Assembly: GCF_002902985.1 (NCBI RefSeq)
Contig: NZ_CP026167.1
Location: 4,340,001-4,404,000 of the forward strand
DNA length: 64,000 nt
DNA from: Leclercia sp. LSNIH1
GTDB taxonomy: Bacteria > Pseudomonadota > Gammaproteobacteria > Enterobacterales > Enterobacteriaceae
Direction: 5' to 3'
Of this stretch, positions 8,024 through 16,936 are shown piece by piece; positions within the stretch are counted from its first letter, which is position 1, and each line of letters begins with the position of its first letter. The translations under genes and the position numbers were made by a program. The notes under the pieces were generated by a model. That model did not search any database. It saw nothing but the letters and a program-made list of their open reading frames with translations, and had not been told where the DNA came from.

Positions 8024-9373
8024 TTACTTTAATTCAGGCAGTTCTGCCTGGGAAGATTTCGCTTGCGTGAGCGGCTCCGCTGCCGTCGGCGGCTGAATAT
8101 TCAGGCTCTTAAGCAGTTCGCCGGTACGGGCGCTGATGCGGTAGGTGGTAAACATGTCGACAAACTGCAGCTCGACGTAGCGGCGCTGGGCGCTGAACAC
8201 CTCGTTTTCACTGTCCAGCATATCGAGCAAGGTCCGGTCGCCAAGGCTGAACTGCTCCTGGTAGGCGCTACGCACCTGCACGCTGCGATCGGCATACTCT
8301 TTGGCGATCGGCACCTGCTGCCCGGCGTTTTTCAGGGCGTTCCAGGCCAGACGCAGCTCTTCGTTCAGCTGACGCTGGGCGTTATTTTTCACATCCTGAG
8401 CCTCTTTCATTTTGTAGGCGTAAGAGGTGAGCGTCGCCTGGTCGCTGCCGCCGTTATAGAGGTTGTAACGCATGCGCAGCATCGCCTGCCACTCCTGGCT
8501 GTGGCCGCGGGTCCCATCGATGTTGTTATCCATGGTGCGCCCGACTTCGACATTCACATCCGGATAAAAGCGCGATTTTGCCGCCTCGTACTGCTGGCGG
8601 GTCGCTTCCACATCGGCATCGGCCTGTTTCAGCAGCGGATTGTTTGCCAGCATGACGGTCCGCGCGGCCTCCAGCGAGGCGGGTACCGCGATTTTGGCGG
8701 GCATGACGAGAGTGTCAGGCTCTTTGCCGGTGATACTCTGGTAGTTGGCGCGAGCGTCTTCGAGGTTAGTTTGCTCGGTCAGCAGGTTGTTGCGCGCCTG
8801 GGCCAGACGAGCCTGGGCCTGCTCAAAGTCAGCCTGACGCCCCACCCCCTGCTCGGTACGCAGGCGGATCTGATCGAATACGCGCTCGTGATTCTTCAGG
8901 TTATCTTCTGCCAGCGCCACCATCTTCTGGCGCATCAGCACATCGAGATAGCTCTGGATCGCCTGCAGGGCGGTGGATTCGCTGGTATTCATTACCGTCC
9001 AGGCGCGGGAGTTGACCGTCGCTTTCTGGCGGCCCACTTCGCTGGTGGTGGCAAAACCGTTGAAGACGTTCTGGCGCAGATTGATGGCGGACTCGCTGCG
9101 GTGCAAATCACGCAGATGATCGCCTGCCCCGCGGGTGCTGGCGTTATCGGTTTGTTCCCAGCCGGTACCGGCGGTGAGATCCAGGGTCGGGAGATAGCCG
9201 CCTTTGGCGGCGCGGAGATCCTGATCGGCGGAATAGCGGCTGTTTACCGAGGCGTTAACTTCCGGATGCCATAACAGGCTCTCTTTCACGGCCTGTTCCA
9301 GGGTCGTGGCCTGGCTATATGTGGCGCTCAGCGCCAGGGTAGCCCCTATAACGAACTGACTATACTGTTTCAT
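8024..9373 (-). CDS. TolC-family outer-membrane channel of the adhesin secretion system (LapE-like)
   Basis: The 449-residue product has a signal peptide (about residues 1-22, ending TYSQA) and the TolC/OEP architecture: two repeats of long alpha-helical, Gln/Ala-rich hairpins with the pattern LRAAKGGYLPTLDLTAGTGWEQ and later YEAAKSRFYPDVNVEVGRTMD. Such proteins form the outer-membrane exit duct of type I secretion systems. Its position between the adhesin and the LapB-like ATPase on the same strand marks it as the dedicated partner, as LapE/AggA in Pseudomonas. The gene is intact. A LapC-like membrane-fusion gene is not in the window. Confidence 0.88.
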   Translation of the reverse strand: MKQYSQFVIGATLALSATYSQATTLEQAVKESLLWHPEVNASVNSRYSADQDLRAAKGGYLPTLDLTAGTGWEQTDNASTRGAGDHLRDLHRSESAINLRQNVFNGFATTSEVGRQKATVNSRAWTVMNTSESTALQAIQSYLDVLMRQKMVALAEDNLKNHERVFDQIRLRTEQGVGRQADFEQAQARLAQARNNLLTEQTNLEDARANYQSITGKEPDTLVMPAKIAVPASLEAARTVMLANNPLLKQADADVEATRQQYEAAKSRFYPDVNVEVGRTMDNNIDGTRGHSQEWQAMLRMRYNLYNGGSDQATLTSYAYKMKEAQDVKNNAQRQLNEELRLAWNALKNAGQQVPIAKEYADRSVQVRSAYQEQFSLGDRTLLDMLDSENEVFSAQRRYVELQFVDMFTTYRISARTGELLKSLNIQPPTAAEPLTQAKSSQAELPELK

Positions 9374-9541
9374 CTTATTTTTTCCTTCATATCCCTTGAT
9401 TATTGGTCAATATTCACCAGAGAAACCCCATCAGAGAGAGGGGGAAAAATGTACCCTGCGATTTTGCGGACAGACGGGATCCCTCGTCTGTCCTGAATAA
9501 TGTTTGCCGCGCAGTGCCAGACCAGCCCTGCGCGGCGCCAG

Positions 9542-12500
9542 TCAGGCGTGCTCTTCCGGTTTGGCGATCAGACTGTCGAGCATCGTGTCGTTACCCGCGT
9601 CATACCCCTCCGTTCCGGCGATCTCACCGCCTTCAGCAGGAACATGCTCGACTTCCGCCGGGCCCTCCGCCGTGTCGCTCTGCGGCCCCGCCTGGATCAG
9701 CGTGCTGAGATCGTTATGCTCTTCATCATGAATGAGATCGCTAAAGTTCAGCTGCTCCTCCTGATCCGTACTCTGGAGCGTGAGGTTTTCGCTCTGCGCA
9801 TTATCGACCGTTGGTGTGCCGTTGTTATCCACACTGTTGGTATTGAGCATCAGGTTGTCGTAATCGATTAACGATGCGGCGTGATCCCCGTTCGCCAGAG
9901 CGTGGTCGGCGTCATGCTCATCAGCCGTCAGGCTGCTCGTCTGCTTGTGATTCTCTTCACTGTCGCTTTCAACATGATTCTCCTCAACGCTGTGGTCAGC
10001 CATCAGAGGGTGATCGTCAACGTTATCATCGGCGTGCTCTTCTCCGCCGTGGCTTTCGCTGACAAACGTTCCGCCCTCTTTCCCGTCAACGGTGAAGTCG
10101 GTTTCGTGTTGATCGAAGGCGGTAGAGTCCACTTTCAGCCCGATCTCCCCGAAATCGCTCTGACCGTCCGGCAGCTCAACGCTCACCTGGCCGTTGAAGT
10201 GCGAGGTGTCGTTGTCAAAGGTCAGGGTGTAGCTCTTCTCTTCGGCGTTGTAGCTGACGCTCGCATAGTTGCCGGTAAAGGTCGCGTTTTCCGGGATACC
10301 GCTCAGGGTGATGCTGTTAAGGTGATCGCTGCTGTCTGAGCTTTCGAGATTGACATCCAGATTCAGCGTCACCGTATAGCTGACGGTGGTATTGCCGCCG
10401 TGCGTGGAGGAGGGTCCGTCACCAAAAACAACGCCTTCGATGCCGTTGGCATTCTGGAACGGTGACTTCCCGGTCTCGTTATCAACCACATGCAGGTTAT
10501 CTATATCGTTGTTTTTACCATTCTGTGGATGGTCGACACCGGTAACGGTGTAGTCAGCCTCATTCCCCTGAACAAAGATATAGTCCTTACCCACGCTGCT
10601 TTGCGGTAAGCCCTGGTTGCCAGTGATGCCGTTGAGCGGCCGGAATTCATAGCGATCCTGCGGCCAGTCACCCTGCTGGTAATAGCCACCCGTATGGTCA
10701 CCGACCACAAATATATCGGTGTAGGTCTTGTCGCCGTTATTGGCGTTGGCGTTACCCTGGCTGTTGTAGTAGTGGATCTGATCCGGGCTGTCGGCCTTCG
10801 GCACGAAGTCGCCCTGGATCTTGCCGTCCGGGCTATCCGGGGTCAGCCAGACATGTACGTTGCTGCCGATCGCCACAATCACGCCGTTCTGGATGTCGTA
10901 ACCGTTAGGATCGCCGCTGCCGCCATTAACGTGGATGATCTGGTCATCTGTCGTCTCGGTCGTCTTACTGCCTGGAGTGACGGTAACGGTCAGTTTGACG
11001 TCGGCGTCGGAATCAGAGTCCGCGTCGGCATCCGCGTCGGCGTCGGCGTCGGCATCAGAGTCCGCATCTGCGTCGGCATCGGCATCGGCATCGGAATCAG
11101 AATCGGCATCAGCATCAGCATCAGCATCAGCATCAGCATCGGCATCGGCATCGGCATCGGCATCGGCATCAGAATCCGCGTCAGCATCGGAATCCGCATC
11201 TGCATCTGCATCTGCATCGGCATCGGCATCGGCATCGGCATCAGCGTCAGAATCCGCATCCGCATCCGCGTCGGCATCCGCGTCGGCATCGGCATCTGCA
11301 TCTGCATCAGAATCGGCGTCCGCATCGGCATCCGAATCCGCGTCTGCATCTGCATCTGCATCTGCATCTGCGTCGGCATCGGCGTCGGCATCCGCATCCG
11401 CATCCGCATCCGCATCGGCGTCCGCATCGGCGTCCGCATCAGCATCTGCATCGGAATCAGAATCGGCATCTGCATCCGAATCAGCATCAGCATCTGCGTC
11501 GGCATCGGCATCAGCGTCCGCATCGGCATCCGCATCGGCGTCGGCGTCGGCATCCGCATCGGCGTCGGCGTCGGCGTCCGCATCTGCGTCCGCGTCGGCA
11601 TCCGCGTCGGCATCTGCATCCGAATCAGCGTCAGCGTCAGCATCAGCATCTGCGTCGGCGTCCGCATCCGCATCCGCATCCGCATCCGCATCCGCATCGG
11701 CGTCCGCATCGGCATCGGCATCGGCGTCAGAATCCGCATCGGCGTCTGCATCTGCATCTGCATCTGCATCCGAATCAGCATCAGCATCTGCGTCCGCATC
11801 GGCATCGGCATCGGCATCCGCATCGGCATCGGCATCGGCATCGGCGTCGGCGTCGGCATCCGCATCAGCGTCAGCATCGGAATCGGCATCTGCATCAGCA
11901 TCAGCATCAGCATCAGCATCAGCATCGGAATCAGAATCCGCATCCGCATCCGCATCCGCATCGGCATCGGCATCGGCATCGGCATCAGCATCAGCATCAG
12001 CATCCGCGTCGGCATCGGCATCGGAATCAGAATCCGCATCCGCATCCGCATCCGCATCGGCATCGGCATCGGCATCGGCATCAGCATCAGCATCAGCATC
12101 CGCGTCGGCATCGGCATCGGCATCGGCATCGGCATCGGCATCGGCATCGGCGTCGGCGTCGGCGTCAGAATCCGCATCTGCATCTGCATCTGCATCTGCA
12201 TCGGCATCGGCATCGGCATCCGCATCGGCATCCGCATCAGCATCGGCGTCAGAATCCGCATCGGAATCAGAATCCGCGTCAGCATCGGCGTCTGCATCAG
12301 CATCCGCATCGGCGTCGGCATCCGCATCGGCATCCGCGTCGGCATCCGCATCGGCATCCGCATCCGCGTCGGCATCCGCATCCGCATCAGCGTCGGCGTC
12401 CGCATCTGCATCGGCGTCCGCATCGGCATCCGCATCCGCGTCGGCATCCGCATCCGCATCGGCATCGGCATCGGCATCCGCATCCGCATCCGCATCGGCA

Positions 12501-13636
12501 TCGGCGTCGGCGTCCGCATCAGCATCCGCATCAGCATCAGCGTCAGAATCCGCATCAGCATCAGCATCAGCATCGGCATCCGCGTCGGCATCAGAGTCCG
12601 CATCTGCGTCGGCGTCGGCGTCCGCATCTGCATCAGAATCGGCATCCGCATCAGCATCAGCATCAGCGTCGGCGTCCGCATCTGCATCCGCATCTGCATC
12701 CGCATCTGCATCCGCATCGGCATCAGCGTCGGCGTCCGCATCCGCATCCGCATCCGCATCAGCGTCGGCGTCTGCGTCTGCATCAGAATCAGAATCGGCA
12801 TCAGCATCTGCATCGGCATCGGCGTCCGCGTCGGAGTCAGAATCCGCATCGGCATCCGCGTCTGCATCAGAATCGGCATCTGCATCTGCATCGGCATCCG
12901 CATCCGCATCCGCATCCGCATCCGCATCCGCATCAGCATCAGCATCCGCATCAGCATCCGCATCCGCATCAGAATCGGAATCCGCGTCGGCGTCGGCGTC
13001 AGAATCTGCATCGGCATCGGCATCGGCATCAGCATCAGCATCAGCATCAGCATCAGCATCGGAATCAGAATCAGCGTCCGCATCTGCGTCAGCATCGGCA
13101 TCCGCATCCGCGTCAGCATCAGAATCCGCATCAGCATCTGAATCATCAATATCGAGCAGCGTTAATTCTTCCGGGGGCTCATCATCGGGGAAATCCAGGC
13201 CGATCGTTGGGTAACCCGCAGTGGGATCAACAATTTCGCCGGTAAGATCGAGCACGACGTGGGTATGTGACCCGCCGCCGCTGCCGCCTGGCTCGCCGCC
13301 AGAATTACCGGATTGCGGACCAGCTGCTGTCGCTTCCAGGGTTTGCGTCGGGTCCTGCCCGTCGGCAATAGCCTGCTGGATGGCTGCCACGTCCTGCTGC
13401 TGGGTCGCCGTGGCCTCTGCCACTATATGCCCTGAGCTGTCCCACTGACTGTCACGCCCCAGATCCAGTTGTTTGCCATCCGGCAAAGATAAGGTAATTG
13501 CGCCAGCCGCTCCCGTCTGGACGTGTTCTCCTTCGAGAACGCGGTCGCCTTCGGTCAGCAAACGCTTACTGCCGTCAGGGCTGACGGCAAATACCTGCCC
13601 GATTACTGCTTTGACAATCCCGGATACGCCACTCAT
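9542..13636 (-). CDS. LapA-like giant surface adhesin with Asp-Ala/Asp-Ser repeats
   Basis: The 1364-residue product starts with a retention module (residues about 1-100, [17 protein letters not shown]), which in LapA folds early and anchors the protein in the outer-membrane TolC-like pore. At residues 103-106 stands TAAG, the di-alanine motif that LapG cleaves in LapA. A Gly/Ser linker follows, then about 717 residues (about 163-880) of Asp-Ala and Asp-Ser dipeptides, then a globular C-terminal region (about 885-1364) ending in an acidic tail. The expected Ca-binding RTX nonapeptides are not obvious; a secretion-signal-like segment [20 protein letters not shown] is present. The product is predicted to be exported by the system whose ATPase gene is interrupted nearby. 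Confidence 0.85.
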   Translation of the reverse strand: MSGVSGIVKAVIGQVFAVSPDGSKRLLTEGDRVLEGEHVQTGAAGAITLSLPDGKQLDLGRDSQWDSSGHIVAEATATQQQDVAAIQQAIADGQDPTQTLEATAAGPQSGNSGGEPGGSGGGSHTHVVLDLTGEIVDPTAGYPTIGLDFPDDEPPEELTLLDIDDSDADADSDADADADADADADADADSDSDADADADADADADADADADSDADADADSDSDADADADADADADADADADADADADADADADADSDADADADADSDSDADADADADADADSDSDADADADADADADADADADADADADADADADADADADADADADADADADSDADADADADADADSDADADADADADADADSDADADADADADADADADADADADADADADADADADADADADADADADADADADADADADADADADADADADADADADADADADADADADADSDSDADSDADADADADADADADADADADADADADSDADADADADADADADADADADADADADADADADADADADADADADSDSDADADADADADADADADADADADADADADSDSDADADADADADADADSDADADADADADADADADADADADADADADADADADSDADADADADADADSDADADADADADADADADADADADADADADADADADSDADADADADADADADADADADADADADADADADADADADADADADADSDADADSDSDADADADADADADADADADADADADADADADADADADADSDADADADSDADADADADADADADADADSDADADADADADADADADADSDADADSDADADADADADADADADADADADSDSDADADADADADSDADADADADADADSDSDADVKLTVTVTPGSKTTETTDDQIIHVNGGSGDPNGYDIQNGVIVAIGSNVHVWLTPDSPDGKIQGDFVPKADSPDQIHYYNSQGNANANNGDKTYTDIFVVGDHTGGYYQQGDWPQDRYEFRPLNGITGNQGLPQSSVGKDYIFVQGNEADYTVTGVDHPQNGKNNDIDNLHVVDNETGKSPFQNANGIEGVVFGDGPSSTHGGNTTVSYTVTLNLDVNLESSDSSDHLNSITLSGIPENATFTGNYASVSYNAEEKSYTLTFDNDTSHFNGQVSVELPDGQSDFGEIGLKVDSTAFDQHETDFTVDGKEGGTFVSESHGGEEHADDNVDDHPLMADHSVEENHVESDSEENHKQTSSLTADEHDADHALANGDHAASLIDYDNLMLNTNSVDNNGTPTVDNAQSENLTLQSTDQEEQLNFSDLIHDEEHNDLSTLIQAGPQSDTAEGPAEVEHVPAEGGEIAGTEGYDAGNDTMLDSLIAKPEEHA
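10990..13150. repeat. Hexanucleotide-type tandem repeat coding for Asp-Ala/Asp-Ser
   Basis: About 2.16 kb consist almost only of GAY-GCN and GAY-TCN codon pairs on the minus strand. Third positions vary freely between units, so the array is repetitive in protein but only partly in DNA. No frame of the array contains stops over long stretches, which is why frames remain open on both strands. Unit gain or loss by multiples of six keeps the adhesin frame. Confidence 0.95.
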
Positions 13637-13845
13637 ATATTGTCTCCCTCAATCTTTTTCTTGCCCAATTCATCCATTTGTCAGGCTTAGAATGCTAAAA
13701 GAGTATTTAATCTGTATTAGTAATATGCTGTGCAACTATGACTACAATACGCCTTTATGCACCAGATTTATTGATGCAGATACGGATCAGGGCGCTATAT
13801 TAATAGATGCCATGAATAAACAGGAAACTAAAAAGATCTGTACTA

Positions 13846-13880
13846 TCAAAATAGGGAGCCAGGGAAATATCCCCCTATTA
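13846..13880 (-). terminator. Possible terminator at the end of the lapG-lapD operon
   Basis: On the minus strand AATAGGG (13873-13879) pairs with CCCTATT (13850-13856) and is followed by TTTGATAG. It lies 30-60 bases after the stop of the 113-residue gene and upstream of the adhesin start, so it would separate the two minus-strand units. The stem is short. Confidence 0.4.
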
Positions 13881-13911
13881 ATTGTTGATTAATCCCGGTA
13901 CGCAAAAGAGG

Positions 13912-14253
13912 CTAAATAAGCCCCTCGTCCTCATCCGCGATTAACCCTTCCAGACCACTCAGCGAGCGACGCGCCTGCGCACGGCTGGTGAGTTTGGCCT
14001 GTGCGGCAGGCGGCAGGTCAGTAATGGTGATAACCCCTTTACTCATCAGAACCTCGATCAGATCCTCAAGCACACGCACCATCTCAAGGTCGCTTTGCCG
14101 CAGCTGATACAGCGTGGCTTCGCGGATATCACGCTGGCGCAACCACTCGTCAATCTCGGGCGTACAGAGATCGTGCTGTTCTGTCATTGCGGAAAAAGGT
14201 GTCAATTCCACCCGAATTATTCGTCTTTCCCTATCGCGTTCTACGTAATACAT
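13912..14253 (-). CDS. Small protein of unknown function linked to lapD
   Basis: The 113-residue product is soluble, acidic and without a signal peptide or membrane helix. It begins MYYVERDRERRIIRVELTPF and contains a helical stretch rich in Glu and Leu (about residues 40-75) and an acidic C-terminus (EGLIADEDEGLI). It starts 26 bases after the lapD stop on the same strand, so it is very probably the last gene of the operon. I do not recognise a family. The position suggests a cytoplasmic accessory to LapD signalling or adhesin expression, which is inference only. Confidence 0.7.
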   Translation of the reverse strand: MYYVERDRERRIIRVELTPFSAMTEQHDLCTPEIDEWLRQRDIREATLYQLRQSDLEMVRVLEDLIEVLMSKGVITITDLPPAAQAKLTSRAQARRSLSGLEGLIADEDEGLI

Positions 14254-14279
14254 ATTCAGCCTCTGTATAACCTGTGAGG

Positions 14280-16226
14280 TTAATTTCCACCCAGCGTACT
14301 GGCATCAGCAAAATAGCGCCCCATTGCGCCATACAGCCCCATTTTTTCGAGGATCGCCAGTTCGCCTGCCGTTTCCACTCGCTCGGCAATTAAAGGAAGA
14401 TTTATCTGACGGGCGGCCCAGTAAATAGCCTCAATAAACAGTTTTTTATCGTCCTCGCTGTCTATATCGCGAATATAACTGCCATCAACCTTAATCCAGG
14501 CCAGACCCCATTGCGGCAAATTGCCGATAAGGTGGAAGCGTCCGCCAAAGTGCTGGATCCCCAGACGACACCCCAACGCCTTCAGGCGGCTGACCAGAAC
14601 ATTCACCCTCTCGACATCGGGCAGCTCATTCTCATCCAGCTCAAACGTCAGCCAGGTTGCCAGCTGCGGCGCGCTTTTCAGCGGCTGCAACAGGGCATTC
14701 AGGCTCTGGTCATCCGCGACGCTGGCCCCGCTGATGCTCAGCGCCAGCGGACGCGGTGATTTTGCCAGTTCACTTAGGGTCTGCTGGAGCATCACAATGT
14801 CCATGCGGCGGCTGAGATTGAGCCGGTGGATCCACGGCATAAAGCGTCCGGCAGGCACCAGCTCCCCCTCCGGGGTTTTAATTCGCGCGAGGATCTTATG
14901 ATGCAGCACCTCACGCGCGCTGTTGCAGGCGTAGACCGGCTGTGAAAAGAGCGCAAAGTCGCCGCTTGTCAGCACCGCGTCCAGACGGGTGTACCAGCTG
15001 TGATGATCGTCTTCGCTCTCGGTGGCCGATGCGGTATCGGGCGTCGCAAAGATGCGCATTTCGGTTTCGGCTCTTGCCAGCGCCTGATCCGCCTGAGCCA
15101 GTACTGCCTGGGGCGTATCGCCTGGGTTAAACGGCACCAGGGCAAAATGCGCCACCGGCGTCACGTCGCTCATGCCCATCTCAGACAGCGCCTTCAGCTG
15201 GGTGCTGAGGGTGTTGCGCAGATTATCGAGCTCCTGGCCAAGGATCTGCGGGGCGATAATGGCAAACTCCCCGCCGCGCACGCGAGCTACAAACCCCTCG
15301 TTGTGGAAATAGTTGCGCTGCAGGCCGCTCAGAATATCCGCCACGGCCACCAGCAGCTGATCGGATTTCGCCCCACCCAGACGGTGGTTAAGCCCCATCA
15401 GATCCTGCACCCGCAGCAGCATAATGTGGCCGGCGGCGTTCTCTTCATCACTCAGGCGTGACTGGAGCTGCATATCAAACGCCCGGCGGTTGCTCAGGCC
15501 GGTCAGGCTGTCGTGATAGGCCTCCTGGCGCAGCGCTTCGGTACGCCGGGCCTGCTCGCTGAATAACACCTTGAGCTGGGTCACCATCATGTTGGTGGCG
15601 TCCACCACCCGGCGCAGCTCAGGCGTTTTTGGCAGCGCCTGTATATTAAGAAACTCGCGGCGGCAGATGGCCATCGCCTGTCCGGCAATATAGTTAAGCG
15701 GGCGCAGAATGCGGTTCAACAGCAGGGTGGCTGCCAGCACAAACAGCAGGCTACAGCCGATCAGCCACAAAAAGCTGGCAACGATACTGTTCCACAGGCG
15801 GGCCAGGGCGAACATCGGATGGCTGACCACTTCTACCCGGGCAACCTGCGTCCAGCCCCGCATCACAATGGCATCGCCTTCGCCTGGGCTGAGGTTCACC
15901 AGCCGCACAAACCAGTGCGGTACACGGGTGCTCTGGGGTACGTCGCTGCGCTCGATAATCGGTTTATTGGTTTTAATGTCGATCACGCGAATGCGATAGA
16001 AATAGCCGCTGTCGAAGATGGAGTTCACCATCAGCTCGGTCATGGCCGGATCGTCGATATGGGTGGTCAGCGACACCCCCAGCGCCGTCGCCGCGTCCTG
16101 CGCGTGGGCGCTAAGCTGATTGCGGTACTGCTCCCGTGAGCTTTCCAGGGTAACGAAAAAGTTGCCGCAGAAAATGACGAGCGTAAATAAACAGATGCCA
16201 ATCAGTAGCTGTTTATAAAGAGACAT
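14280..16226 (-). CDS. lapD: LapD-like c-di-GMP receptor controlling LapG (degenerate GGDEF-EAL)
   Basis: The 648-residue inner-membrane protein has an N-terminal helix (about 5-26), a periplasmic LapD/MoxY-type domain (about 27-145), a second helix (about 147-171), a HAMP segment, a GGDEF domain (about 235-395) and an EAL domain (about 410-645). The GGDEF motif reads RGGEF (317-321) and the EAL motif KILAR (444-448), the same kind of degeneration as in Pseudomonas LapD, which binds c-di-GMP but does not make or degrade it. By family knowledge, bound c-di-GMP opens the periplasmic domain to sequester LapG. It starts 9 bases after the lapG stop, so both are co-transcribed. Confidence 0.92.
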   Translation of the reverse strand: MSLYKQLLIGICLFTLVIFCGNFFVTLESSREQYRNQLSAHAQDAATALGVSLTTHIDDPAMTELMVNSIFDSGYFYRIRVIDIKTNKPIIERSDVPQSTRVPHWFVRLVNLSPGEGDAIVMRGWTQVARVEVVSHPMFALARLWNSIVASFLWLIGCSLLFVLAATLLLNRILRPLNYIAGQAMAICRREFLNIQALPKTPELRRVVDATNMMVTQLKVLFSEQARRTEALRQEAYHDSLTGLSNRRAFDMQLQSRLSDEENAAGHIMLLRVQDLMGLNHRLGGAKSDQLLVAVADILSGLQRNYFHNEGFVARVRGGEFAIIAPQILGQELDNLRNTLSTQLKALSEMGMSDVTPVAHFALVPFNPGDTPQAVLAQADQALARAETEMRIFATPDTASATESEDDHHSWYTRLDAVLTSGDFALFSQPVYACNSAREVLHHKILARIKTPEGELVPAGRFMPWIHRLNLSRRMDIVMLQQTLSELAKSPRPLALSISGASVADDQSLNALLQPLKSAPQLATWLTFELDENELPDVERVNVLVSRLKALGCRLGIQHFGGRFHLIGNLPQWGLAWIKVDGSYIRDIDSEDDKKLFIEAIYWAARQINLPLIAERVETAGELAILEKMGLYGAMGRYFADASTLGGN

Positions 16227-16235
16227 GGCCCTATC

Positions 16236-16928
16236 CTATTCATGAATTACAAATCCTTCTGCACGCATACGGGTGAGAAGATCCTGCCAGCGGGAGAGCC
16301 GTTTGCTGTCACCCACGCGTTTGTTGCCGCCAGATTGCGGCAGCCACAGCCCTTCGCCGTTAAACGCATACACCGGAAGCAGATCGGTACGCTGTGTAGC
16401 AGGCAAGATGGCGGTTTTCAGGTTATCCAGAACCAGTGGGATCGCCGTGGGGGTGGAATACCATGTCACCACCATGTGCGCCTGATTCAGTTCGAGTGCT
16501 TTAACATAGGTAATACGTAACTGGTTCGCCGGCACGCCCATTTCGCGCAGGGTGAAATATTTCGCCAGCGCAAAGTCCTCGCAGTCCCCTGCCCCCTGAC
16601 GTAAAAACTCAATTGGCGTTGCCCAGTAATCCTGCTGCTTCCAGACGACGATATCATCGCGAAACGCCATCCGGGCGTTAAAAAACTGGTTAACCCGGTT
16701 TAAGGTGTCATGGATCGTGCCCTGCGACGGCTGTTTAAGCAACGCTGCCCACTCATCAATCCGCTGCCGGGCGGCGGGGGTAGCCGGGCCATACAGCCGT
16801 TCGGTACGGGTGCTGATGGCGCTGAAATCCCACCCGGCGCCGAGTCCGGGGGAGATAACCAGCAGCAGCACCAGCCAGAGCGACAGCCAGCGTCGACAGC
16901 TCACCAGAAGAGAAGGATAAAGCCGCAT
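16236..16928 (-). CDS. lapG: LapG-like periplasmic cysteine protease
   Basis: LapG proteases cut LapA-type adhesins behind the retention module and release them from the cell. The 230-residue product has a signal sequence (about 1-31) and a transglutaminase-like fold with the catalytic triad visible as Cys116 in GAGDCEDFA, His151 in NQAHMVV and Asp168 in LVLDNL. The likely substrate is the adhesin at 9542-13636, which carries TAAG at residues 103-106. The gene begins 8 bases after the stop of the upstream 553-residue gene and precedes lapD. Confidence 0.92.
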   Translation of the reverse strand: MRLYPSLLVSCRRWLSLWLVLLLVISPGLGAGWDFSAISTRTERLYGPATPAARQRIDEWAALLKQPSQGTIHDTLNRVNQFFNARMAFRDDIVVWKQQDYWATPIEFLRQGAGDCEDFALAKYFTLREMGVPANQLRITYVKALELNQAHMVVTWYSTPTAIPLVLDNLKTAILPATQRTDLLPVYAFNGEGLWLPQSGGNKRVGDSKRLSRWQDLLTRMRAEGFVIHE

Positions 16929-16936
16929 GACGTAAC

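Noticed and set aside
8063..9274. 403-codon plus-strand frame
   Set aside because: It is antisense to the TolC-like gene and lacks domain features.
9468..9536. Two hairpins between the adhesin and the TolC-like gene as terminators
   Set aside because: GGACAGACG/CGTCTGTCC and GCCGCGCA/TGCGCGGC are good stems, but neither is followed by a T run on the coding (minus) strand, so termination cannot be claimed.
10990..13150. CRISPR-like array
   Set aside because: There are no spacers; the unit is six bases and encodes a continuous protein.
10694..13214. Two very long plus-strand frames (815 and 759 codons) and a 719-codon minus-strand frame inside the adhesin
   Set aside because: They are other frames of the hexanucleotide array, giving Ile-Gly-Ile-Arg, Ser-Ala-Ser-Glu or Met-Pro-Met-Arg monotony, without start signals. 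The array has few stops in any frame.
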